Source: SYIM01 sp039800205 (GTDB lineage: Bacteria > Pseudomonadota > Gammaproteobacteria > Burkholderiales > Burkholderiaceae_E). Taken from it: a DNA stretch of 64,000 nt. Under the pieces are notes generated by a model. The model searched no databases. It saw only the letters and a list, made by a program, of their open reading frames with translations, and had not been told where the DNA came from. Positions 55,327-63,475 of this stretch are shown here, piece by piece. The position numbers and the translations under genes were made by a program. Within the stretch, counting starts at the first letter, position 1; the number at the start of each line of letters is the position of its first letter. The stretch lies in assembly GCA_039800205.1 (NCBI GenBank), contig JBDLRB010000189.1, positions 1 to 64,000 on the forward strand. The letters are read 5' to 3'.

Positions 55327-57087
55327 ATGCTTGTCGCTCTCCACACCCCCCCCTCCGCCCCGCGTCCCAACCGCTTGCGCCGACTGGCCTGGCGCACGCT
55401 CATCGTGCTGGCCGTCCTGGGCGCCGTGCTGCTCGCAATCAATCGAGCCCATGGTCAGACCGGTCCCCGGACGCTGGTTCTCTATGATCAGCCGATGGGC
55501 GAGCCCTATCAGAATCTGGGCAAGGCCTACGCCCTGATGCTGAGCAACCTGCTGGGCCATTGGGATGCCCGCGTCGATCAGGTACCCGCCCATCGTTACG
55601 CGGCCGGCGCAAGCGAAGGCTATGACGCGATCTTCTATCTCGGTGCGTGGTTTGATCATGCGCTGCCCCAGGCGTTGCTGGAGGATCTCGCACGTACCGA
55701 AAAGACCGTGGTCTGGTTCAAGTACAACTTCTGGCAGCTTGCGCGCGTTGCGGGCTTTGATGCGGCGAGTCGCTGGGGATTTCGGATGGTGGCCAATCGC
55801 GGGTTGGAGGGCGATGCGTCGGCCCCAGTGCCGGACTTCTTCGATACCGTCCACTACAAGGGCGTGAGCCTGCAGAAGTACTACGCCTGGTCAGCTGCCA
55901 CGGGAGCCGTCCATGCCGACCCCGATATCGGGCAGATCGAGGTGCTCGACCCGGAACGCGTTAATACCTTTGCCCGGATCGAGAATCGGGCGCGAGGCGA
56001 GTCCTTGCCCTACGCCCTGCGTTCGGGCCCGTTCTGGTATGTCGCCGATCTGCCGTTCTCCTACATCGGTCCGCGGGACCGCTATCTGGTGTTTGCCGAT
56101 CTGCTCCACGAAATCCTCGGTGAGTCGCCAAGCGCCCGCCTTGCCCGCGAGTCCGGCCAATCGCCCGCCGCACTGGTTCGTCTGGAAGACGTGCATGCGC
56201 TCACCCGGACCGAGCATCTTCGTACGCTCACCGATCTCTTCTCCCAGTCGGTGCATCCGGTGGATCAACAGAGCCGGCCGATTCCGTTTTCAATCGCGGT
56301 GATTCCACGCTATCGCGATCCGTTTGGACGCTACAACGGCGGGCGACCGCAGGACATTCGCCTCAGGCAGGTGCCCGCACTGCGTGACGAGATCGCGTAT
56401 GCGCTTGGCCTGGGCGGCGCTCTGGTGATGCACGGCTACACCCATCAGTATTTCTTCAAGCTGAATCCGCATTCGGCCGTCAGTGGCGATGACTTCGAGT
56501 TCTGGGACATCGTGGGGCAGCGACCGCTCTCGGTCGACAATCCGCTCGATTGGCGGCGCCGCATCGATCTGGCCCTGCGTGAGCTGCGTGAGGCGGGCCT
56601 CCAGGCGTTCGCTTTTGAGACGCCGCACTACCAGGCTTCGCCCAACGCCTATCGGGCGATTGCACAGCGCATGCCCATCGCCTACGAGCGAGCGGTCTAC
56701 TACACCTCCGATTGGCCGCGCCTTCGATTGGATGTCCCTGACAAGGACTTTGCGGTGGGTCAGTTTTTTCCGTATGTGATCGAGCGTGATGGGTATGGGC
56801 GCAAGGTGCTACCGGAAAACCTCGGCAATATCGAGTACGACATCCGCGACATCGACCCCACCTCAAATTTCAACTACACATGGCAGGACCTGCTGACCAA
56901 CGCACACGTGTTGCGCGCCGTTGTACGCAATGGGGTGGCTTCCTTCTTCTTCCATCCCTTCTGGCTGGAGACATTCACGCGGCCCGACGGGTCAGCCTAT
57001 CCGCATGAGGGGCTCGCCGATCTGCGTCGCGTGCTGGAGGGCCTGCAGCAACTGGGCTACGAATTCGTCGATCCGCGCGGCCTTTGA
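55327..57087 (+). CDS. DUF2334 polysaccharide-deacetylase-like envelope protein
   Basis: Membrane-anchored or exported protein of 586 residues. After an N-terminal hydrophobic segment (about 21-38) comes a Rossmann-like domain (PRTLVLYDQPMGEP...). A DUF2334 domain, a branch of the polysaccharide deacetylase (NodB-like) superfamily, begins near 280. Its metal-site-like motifs are RLEDVHALT, MHGYTHQYF and FETPHYQASP, followed by FFFHPFWLET. It may deacetylate or otherwise trim the glycan during export, as PgaB and PelA do in other systems. AGGAG lies about 10 bases upstream of the ATG. Confidence 0.8.
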   Translation: MLVALHTPPSAPRPNRLRRLAWRTLIVLAVLGAVLLAINRAHGQTGPRTLVLYDQPMGEPYQNLGKAYALMLSNLLGHWDARVDQVPAHRYAAGASEGYDAIFYLGAWFDHALPQALLEDLARTEKTVVWFKYNFWQLARVAGFDAASRWGFRMVANRGLEGDASAPVPDFFDTVHYKGVSLQKYYAWSAATGAVHADPDIGQIEVLDPERVNTFARIENRARGESLPYALRSGPFWYVADLPFSYIGPRDRYLVFADLLHEILGESPSARLARESGQSPAALVRLEDVHALTRTEHLRTLTDLFSQSVHPVDQQSRPIPFSIAVIPRYRDPFGRYNGGRPQDIRLRQVPALRDEIAYALGLGGALVMHGYTHQYFFKLNPHSAVSGDDFEFWDIVGQRPLSVDNPLDWRRRIDLALRELREAGLQAFAFETPHYQASPNAYRAIAQRMPIAYERAVYYTSDWPRLRLDVPDKDFAVGQFFPYVIERDGYGRKVLPENLGNIEYDIRDIDPTSNFNYTWQDLLTNAHVLRAVVRNGVASFFFHPFWLETFTRPDGSAYPHEGLADLRRVLEGLQQLGYEFVDPRGL

Positions 57088-57088
57088 C

Positions 57089-60000
57089 TTGCGCGCGTGG
57101 CTCGGGCGCGTACCCGCGCACGATCGACGCTGGCTGCCAGGGGCCGTGCTGACGATTGCGTTGTGGGACCCCGCAGGTCTCGCCCGCGCTCAGGACACCC
57201 TCGAGCGCTTCGAGGCTTCGGTTCCTGTACCTGGCCCGGTCGCGCGCGCTGTCGAGCACACGTCGGCTTCGAGCGAAGCGCGACGGTTTGATCGCGCAGG
57301 CTTTGTCGCGCAGGGCTATTTCGCGCGCGCCTGGCGACGGATCGAGCGGGGCGAGTTTGATCGGGCGCTCACGGACTTCGAGCGGGGCCTGGCGCTTGAC
57401 CCGAGCCGACGCGATGCGGCCCTGGCCCGTGCGCGATTACTCGCTCGGCTCGGGCGGGCACGCGATGCGGGCGCTGCATTCGAGCAATGGCTCGACACGG
57501 CCTCCAACGAGGCGCCCGAGCAAAGGCGGGCGGTCGTTCTGGAGCTCGTCGAGGTGCTTGCGGACGGGGGGCAGCCGCGCGCGGCCCTCGATGTGCTGGA
57601 TCGCTACGACGGCCTCTCAATCGAGGACAGCCGCCTGATGGACTGGAGGATCGAGCTGCTGTCGCGCCTCGCTGATTCACCGAAGCTGATCGAGGCGCTC
57701 GAGCTGAGAAGCCGCAGCGCAGGTGCGACACCGGCCGCTCAGATCGCGGATCTCGATCGTGCAGTCACGCTCGCCACCGAACTCGGCGCCTGGCCGCGTG
57801 CGATCGAATTGCTTGAAGCGATGACCGGGCGGCCGGGTGCGCCGCCCACCGGGCGACGTCGCGCCCTCATTCATGAGCGCGCCGGCGATCGACGGGCTGC
57901 GCTGGAGACCTGGCAAGAGGTGCTCGATCACGCATCTGACCGTTCCGACCGGTTGGGCATCATTGATACGATGATCGCACAGGCCCGGGCCCTCCAGGAC
58001 CGCGGGATCGAGGGGCGCTTGTTGACCCAGGCGGTCGATGAATCGGGCCGCGCCGCCCACCGGCTGGCTGATCTGGCCGCGTTTGCAGATCGATCCGGTG
58101 ACTGGGGCCGTGCGCGTGCACTGACGGTCGAATTGGCCGAAATGACGGGCACGCGAGCTGATCGCGCCCTAGCATTTGAACGGATAGTCAAAAACCATTC
58201 GCCGAGGGTTGACGAGCCCGCTTGGCTCGATCGCCTCGATCGGCTTGCAGCGGTCCACGCCGATTTCGCCCTGCGCGGCCGGATTGCTGTGCGGCATCTC
58301 GACGAGGGCCGGGAAGGTCACGCACTTCAGATCCTTGAGGCGCTGGCCCATCAGGCGCCGCCGCCCGAGCGTCGTCGGGCCTGGCTGGCTCTGGCCGAGA
58401 TTCAGGGGCGTCGCGATGAACCGATCGCGCGCGCCCGGGCCCTCCTCGAGGCGGCCCGCTTGCCGGGTGAGCCTTCCGTCGCCGAGTCGGCCCAGATCGA
58501 TGCCCTGGTTGTACTGGGTCGGCTGTCCGAAGCGATTACCCGCCTCGAGAAGGGGCTCCAGGCGGCGCCCGATGAGCCGCAGGTGTTGCGGCGGCTCATC
58601 GACCTCGTTCGGCAGACCGGCGATTCGGAGCGGGTGCTCGCGCTCTACCAGCGGCTGGCGAGTACGCCCCGGCTGGGTCCGATCGAGCAGGCCCTGGCCC
58701 ATCGCGAGGCCGCCGAGCTCGCACGCCGCGCGCCGGAGGGTCTGGAGGTGGCCCTGATTCACTATCGCCGTGCAATCGATCTCGACCCGGCCGACCCCGC
58801 GCCACGACGATCGCTGGCTGAAGCCCTGGCGGGCATGGGCCTTGACCACGAAGCGGGTGAAGCCTTTGCCGACGCGCATCTGCGAAGCGGCGATCCCATG
58901 CATGCATTGCGTGCATTGCGCCTGAAGGGTCCGGAGCCTCTTCTGGTCGACCGCATCGAGCGTGAGCTCGCGCACTGGCCTGATTCGATGCGGGCTCGGT
59001 ACTGGCGTCTTCGGGGCGACCACCATGTCGATACCGCCGAATACGGACGGGCGATCCGGGCCTGGACGCGGGCGATCGAGGCCCATCCAGACCCAGAGCT
59101 CGATCGGGCGCTGAGGCGGTTGCGCGCCTTTGTCGCGCGCACTCAGGCCGGGGAGGCGGAGCGCGAGGGCCGCTTTGTGGATGCGGTCGCGCATTGGGAG
59201 GCGGCCGAACGCGATCTGCCCGAGGCCGAGGCGGCCGCCGGACTCGGTCAAGCACTGTTGCGATTGGGCGAGCCCGCGCGGGCGGCCCGCGCCTTTGCCC
59301 GTGCGCGCGAGTACTCGGACCCGCCTTCGGCGCAGTTGCTGGGTGATCTCGGTTATGCGCATCTGCGCGCCGGTGAACGTGCGCAGGCGCGCTCGGCGTT
59401 TGTCCAGGCCATCGACCGCATTCAACAGGACAGTGCGCTGGGCGCTGAAGCCCTCGCGATCCCGTGGTCGGCCGAAGACAACACCGTTACGCTTCAATTC
59501 GGCCCGCGTGCCGGTCTGATTGAGGCCCTGCGCGCAGAAGTCGCCGAGATCGACCGACCGAATGCTCGGGTCGCCCTCTGGCACACCTGGCGGGCGCGCG
59601 GGCGGATCGATGGCACGGCCCTCACGTCTGGTCGGCCGGTGGAAGGTGGGGCGTCCACGGCCCCTGGATCCGGCGGTGGAATCGAGTGGGCCTATCGCGA
59701 ACCTCGGCCGGATGGTCCGGGCCGGCAGCCGATCGAGTGGTTCGCGCGCCTTTTGTGGTCGCTCGAGCCCGACGCCCACCGAATCGACCGATCTTCGACT
59801 CAGCTCGGTCTTGGAGTGCGGCGCCTGCTTGCGACCCCGGGTGAGCTCTGGGTCTCCGCCGAGCGGCTCGTGGGGGTTGGCGAGGACGCGAGCGACGACT
59901 GGCTTGTGCGCACATCGTGGTCCACTCGCTGGGGCCTGGCCGATCGTGAGCAAACCGGTTGGCAGGGCGCAGCGCTGGCCGATGCGGGCTATCTCATCGA

Positions 60001-60289
60001 CCGCGAACAGGGGCTCTTCTATGGCGAAATCCGCCACGGTATCGCCCTGCAGCTGAACTCGCGCGCCTGGCTGAAGCCGCATGCGATCGTGCACGGCCGA
60101 GGACTGCAGCCTGACCCCTCGCGCGAGGCCTGGCTGGAGGCGGGCGTGGGCCTTGAGATCGACCTGAAGGCACGGGTCGATCCCGTCCCCTGGGCACCCG
60201 TACGCTCGACGGGCATTGTGCGCCGCGTGCGTGGGCTCGATGGTGCGGGACGCACGGGTTGGACCGTCGGGGTATCGATCCAGTGGTGA
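57089..60289 (+). CDS. nfrA: NfrA-like TPR and outer-membrane beta-barrel protein
   Basis: Large secreted protein of about 1066 residues. The likely TTG start lies one base after the upstream stop and gives a good signal peptide (RRWLPGAVLTIALWDPAGLARA/QD). Residues from about 60 to 850 are TPR-like helical repeats with the spacing and Ala/Leu pattern of such units (FDRALTDFERGLALDPSRRDA, IHYRRAIDLDPADPAPRRSLAEAL, ARSAFVQAI). About 200 C-terminal residues are alternating polar/hydrophobic beta strands with Trp and Tyr, ending in VGVSIQW, a terminal aromatic as in BAM substrates. NfrA exports the N4-receptor glycan in E. coli; BcsC, PgaA and AlgK/E share this plan. Confidence 0.82.
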   Translation: MRAWLGRVPAHDRRWLPGAVLTIALWDPAGLARAQDTLERFEASVPVPGPVARAVEHTSASSEARRFDRAGFVAQGYFARAWRRIERGEFDRALTDFERGLALDPSRRDAALARARLLARLGRARDAGAAFEQWLDTASNEAPEQRRAVVLELVEVLADGGQPRAALDVLDRYDGLSIEDSRLMDWRIELLSRLADSPKLIEALELRSRSAGATPAAQIADLDRAVTLATELGAWPRAIELLEAMTGRPGAPPTGRRRALIHERAGDRRAALETWQEVLDHASDRSDRLGIIDTMIAQARALQDRGIEGRLLTQAVDESGRAAHRLADLAAFADRSGDWGRARALTVELAEMTGTRADRALAFERIVKNHSPRVDEPAWLDRLDRLAAVHADFALRGRIAVRHLDEGREGHALQILEALAHQAPPPERRRAWLALAEIQGRRDEPIARARALLEAARLPGEPSVAESAQIDALVVLGRLSEAITRLEKGLQAAPDEPQVLRRLIDLVRQTGDSERVLALYQRLASTPRLGPIEQALAHREAAELARRAPEGLEVALIHYRRAIDLDPADPAPRRSLAEALAGMGLDHEAGEAFADAHLRSGDPMHALRALRLKGPEPLLVDRIERELAHWPDSMRARYWRLRGDHHVDTAEYGRAIRAWTRAIEAHPDPELDRALRRLRAFVARTQAGEAEREGRFVDAVAHWEAAERDLPEAEAAAGLGQALLRLGEPARAARAFARAREYSDPPSAQLLGDLGYAHLRAGERAQARSAFVQAIDRIQQDSALGAEALAIPWSAEDNTVTLQFGPRAGLIEALRAEVAEIDRPNARVALWHTWRARGRIDGTALTSGRPVEGGASTAPGSGGGIEWAYREPRPDGPGRQPIEWFARLLWSLEPDAHRIDRSSTQLGLGVRRLLATPGELWVSAERLVGVGEDASDDWLVRTSWSTRWGLADREQTGWQGAALADAGYLIDREQGLFYGEIRHGIALQLNSRAWLKPHAIVHGRGLQPDPSREAWLEAGVGLEIDLKARVDPVPWAPVRSTGIVRRVRGLDGAGRTGWTVGVSIQW

Positions 60290-61413
60290 GCGTACCGGGC
60301 TCCGCCCGCGACCCGGCCGGCGGAAGCCGCCCGCGCATCACGGGCCCGCTCAATCGTCGCCAGGGTTTGATTCAGGTCCTGAATGGGTTGGGCTCCGCGC
60401 TCTGTGCATCGGCCCCTGTTTCGATCGCGCACGAGCCCGCCAGTGGTGCGGAAGACGTCCCGCAGCACCCCAGGCTCGAGGGCAGCTTCATCCAGCTGTG
60501 GCGCAGGCACTTCGCCTGGACGCGGGCGGATTGGTCGGCCTTGCTCCAGGATATCGAAGCGCTCGGCCTTTCAACGCTGATTGTCCAATGGTCCCGTTAC
60601 GATGCACTGCGCTTTGATCATCCGCTGCACGGATCGGGTCAACCGGATTCGCCGCTGGGTCGCCTGGCGCGCGCGAGCATCGGTCGGTCCGTGCGCCTGA
60701 TGATGGGCCTGTGGCATGACCCGGCGTGGTGGCGTCACCCGGAGCTGCAGGGGCCGGCGCTGCGCGAGCGTCTGGATAGGTGGGTCGATGGGGCTCTGGA
60801 TCAGGCGAGGATGCTGGCCCCGCTCGTTCGGGCCGTGCCGGCCTTTGAGGGCTGGTATCTGACCGAAGAGGTCGATGTGCGGAGCTGGTCCCCCTCGGCT
60901 CGCCTGCACGCACTGGGTGAGGCGCTGGAGCGTTTGTCGACGGGGCTGGATCGCATGATGCCGGGGGCGCTGCTCGCACTCTCGGGCTTTGGAGACCGCC
61001 GTGATTCGCCTGAACAGGGGGCCGACTTCTGGTCAAGCCTCTTCGATCGCGTGCCGCGCCTGGATCGGCTGCTGCTTCAGGACGGCATAGGTGTCGGACA
61101 CGACGATCCGAGCGGGTGGGCCCGCAGGCTGCGCGCTGTCGAGCAGGCGTTCGCACGATCGAGTCGTCCGGCCGCGCGTGCCCGACCTGAGCTCTGGGCG
61201 GTGGTCGAAACCTTCCGGCAGCAGTCGGAAGCAGGCGCACCCTTTCGGGCCCGACCCGCGACGCTGCCTGAACTGGTGACGCAACTCGATTCAGCCGCGT
61301 TCGTCACCCGGCGCATCGCATTCAGCGCGCCCGACTACATGGTGCCCTCGGCCGGCCCGCTCGCGGCCCGCCTGTATCGCGACTACCGCGCGCACGTGGG
61401 CCTGATCGACTGA
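60286..61413 (+). CDS. DUF4434 exported protein (YbcH-like)
   Basis: Protein of 375 residues. GTG at 60286 overlaps the NfrA stop (GTGA). The N-terminus has a twin-arginine-like segment (NRRQGLIQVLNGLGSALCASAPVS). DUF4434 starts near residue 62 (GSFIQLWRRHFAWTRADWSALL, then LGLSTLIVQWSRYD), followed by GLWHDPAWW, FEGWYLTEEVD, LLLQDGIGVG and a beta-rich end, a TIM-barrel-like glycosidase pattern. From memory, E. coli YbcH, encoded beside nfrA/nfrB, belongs to the same family. A role in glycan trimming or maturation is inferred. Confidence 0.78.
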   Translation: MSVPGSARDPAGGSRPRITGPLNRRQGLIQVLNGLGSALCASAPVSIAHEPASGAEDVPQHPRLEGSFIQLWRRHFAWTRADWSALLQDIEALGLSTLIVQWSRYDALRFDHPLHGSGQPDSPLGRLARASIGRSVRLMMGLWHDPAWWRHPELQGPALRERLDRWVDGALDQARMLAPLVRAVPAFEGWYLTEEVDVRSWSPSARLHALGEALERLSTGLDRMMPGALLALSGFGDRRDSPEQGADFWSSLFDRVPRLDRLLLQDGIGVGHDDPSGWARRLRAVEQAFARSSRPAARARPELWAVVETFRQQSEAGAPFRARPATLPELVTQLDSAAFVTRRIAFSAPDYMVPSAGPLAARLYRDYRAHVGLID

Positions 61414-61429
61414 GCCGCCGCCCGTGCGC

Positions 61430-63475
61430 TCAGCGCGTCTCGTCGACCGGCAGGCGGATCCAGAATCGAAGGCCCGGCCCGTCGACCGCTTCGACGCCCG
61501 CCTGCCCGCCGTGCAATTCCGCAATCGACCGAACCAGATAGAGGCCCAGGCCGATCCCTGCGACGCCCGGGTGGGTGTGCGCGCGGAAATATTTGTTGAA
61601 CAGCTGGTCCAGTTCGGCCTGTGCGGTTGTCCCGCCAGCAGAGGTCACCGTGAGCAGCAGGCTCGAACCTTCCCGGCCGGCTTCGGGTCGGGTCAGGCGG
61701 CGGGCTTCGACGCGAATCGTGGTCCCCGGCGTGGCGTATTTTCGTGCGTTGTCGACCAGATTGGACATTGCAATTTCGACCAAACGATGGTCGGCAAGAA
61801 TCGGGGCCAGGGGGGTGCCGATCCGGACCTCGACGGCACCGGGCGAGCCGCCGACCTCGCAGGGCCAGACGAAGGGCTCGCCCCCCTCGATCAGCGTCAG
61901 ACGGTGTTCGAGCGGGTCGATCACGCTGGCAATCAGGGCTCGGGGGTCGATCTGAGAGAGCCGCACTTGCCACGCGCCATTGTCGAGCCGGTCGCGCGAG
62001 GCAGTTTCATTGATCAGCCGAGAGACCAGATGAACCGACGAGCGGATCCTCCTGTGGCGTTCGCGCACGGCGTCCGAGCCGATATCGGTCAACATTTCGA
62101 GGCTTTGCACGGACGAGTCGATCACGCTGAGCGGGGTGTTGATCTCGTGGGCCAGCATCTCGATGAATCGTGACTTGTCTTCGCTCGCACGGCGCTGTTC
62201 CTCGAGCTCGGCCTGCGCGACCCGCATGGCGAGCTCATTGGTGCGGGCCCGATGGCGTTCAACTCGCAGGCCCGAGGCGAGCGCCAGATGCAGGAGCAGC
62301 AGATGAATCCAGGTGCCATATTCCCAGGCCTGTACGGTCATCAGGGTGGCCGGCACCGTACCCAGCGCGGCAAAGATCGATATGATCTGCGCGCTCATGA
62401 AGGCGGCATAGGCGGCGAACACAAAGATGCCTGATCGCTTTGGCGCACGCAGCGTGTCCCAGCCACTGACGAGCATTGATACCAGGCCATAGGCGAGCAT
62501 CACCACCATCAACATCTGGTTGGCGTAGAGCGCCCAGTCGGTGAACTGCAGAGAGAAGCTCAGTCCGATCAGGATCGCCAGGCCCTGCAGTGGCTTGAAG
62601 AGCCGAGGATGGGTCTGGTCGATTCGAAGAATCCGAGAAGAGAACAGGATTGCGAACACGGCGAGGAGGTTCACCGGCAGGGCGATGAGCGGAATCAGGA
62701 GACGGGCGTCCGGAATCAGATCGGCGTTCAGAAACCCATATCGGCTGAGCGTCGTGAGACCCGCCGTCGCCACGAGCCCCGCGTAGACGAAGAAGATCGA
62801 TTCTCGCGTCGCATAGGCGTTGACGAGATTGATCACCAGCACGATCAGCAGGGCGCCGCCGAGCGCGCCCAGGTAGAACATCTGCCGCTCGCTCGCCTCG
62901 AGCAGCGCCAGGGGGGAGAGCACTTGCGGAATCAGGGTGGCGGTTCCACTCGCCTTCACGCGCAGATGGACCGTGGTCGTCGGGGCCGCCAGCTTGAGTT
63001 CCACCGTCGGCACGCGCACCTGCGCGCCCCGTTGCGCAACCGGCACAATGACCCCGTTGGCGTGTTCCACGCCGTCGGGCGTCCGAAATCTCACCTCGTC
63101 GAGGTCGGGCATCCAGGCCTGCAGGTAGGCCGTCCGTCCGACCATCGCAGGCGGAACCGAAAGATCGACCCGCAGCCACCAGGCGCCGCCCGAGTAGCCC
63201 GCGTTCAGCGCGCGCCCAAGGGGCTGGAACCGGTGCGCGAGCGCGGGCGATGAAGCGCTCGCAAAGTCAAGACTTTGATCCGGGTCAAACAGTCCCGATA
63301 GCGTGGCGCTGACCGAATCCAGCCCGATCACCGCGACCCCGTCTGCGTGCGCGTCAGGCGCCTGAGCCGTGGCCCAGGGTGCGGCCAGCCAGAGCCACAC
63401 CAGCACGAAAAGCGGCCACCTCAGCCGGTGCGACCGGTCGCGCGGCGGCGAGCGTCCGGTGCAGGCTGCGCTCAC
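61430..63475 (-). CDS. 7TMR-DISM sensor histidine kinase
   Basis: Sensor kinase of 681 residues. The start is GTG at 63475, overlapping the stop of the response-regulator gene; the longer frame is antisense noise. Order: signal/TM segment (about 20-38), a periplasmic 7TMR-DISM extracellular beta domain (about 45-190), seven membrane helices (about 195-400), a coiled coil, HisKA with the phospho-His H443 in AHEINTPLS, then HATPase_c with SNLVDNARKYA (N box) and GIGLGLYLVRSIAELHGG (G2). The G1 box, normally DxGxG, reads VTSAGG without the aspartate. The extracellular domain often binds carbohydrates, fitting the convergent glycan operon, whose last gene ends 16 bases away. Confidence 0.9.
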   Translation of the reverse strand: MSAACTGRSPPRDRSHRLRWPLFVLVWLWLAAPWATAQAPDAHADGVAVIGLDSVSATLSGLFDPDQSLDFASASSPALAHRFQPLGRALNAGYSGGAWWLRVDLSVPPAMVGRTAYLQAWMPDLDEVRFRTPDGVEHANGVIVPVAQRGAQVRVPTVELKLAAPTTTVHLRVKASGTATLIPQVLSPLALLEASERQMFYLGALGGALLIVLVINLVNAYATRESIFFVYAGLVATAGLTTLSRYGFLNADLIPDARLLIPLIALPVNLLAVFAILFSSRILRIDQTHPRLFKPLQGLAILIGLSFSLQFTDWALYANQMLMVVMLAYGLVSMLVSGWDTLRAPKRSGIFVFAAYAAFMSAQIISIFAALGTVPATLMTVQAWEYGTWIHLLLLHLALASGLRVERHRARTNELAMRVAQAELEEQRRASEDKSRFIEMLAHEINTPLSVIDSSVQSLEMLTDIGSDAVRERHRRIRSSVHLVSRLINETASRDRLDNGAWQVRLSQIDPRALIASVIDPLEHRLTLIEGGEPFVWPCEVGGSPGAVEVRIGTPLAPILADHRLVEIAMSNLVDNARKYATPGTTIRVEARRLTRPEAGREGSSLLLTVTSAGGTTAQAELDQLFNKYFRAHTHPGVAGIGLGLYLVRSIAELHGGQAGVEAVDGPGLRFWIRLPVDETR

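Noticed and set aside
56921..57088. Earlier start for the NfrA-like protein
   Set aside because: Would overlap the conserved end of the DUF2334 protein and destroy the signal peptide that follows from TTG at 57089.
58169..60094. 641-residue frame antisense to the NfrA-like gene
   Set aside because: The plus strand shows TPR periodicity, a signal peptide and a barrel end; the minus product is low in hydrophobic core and matches nothing.
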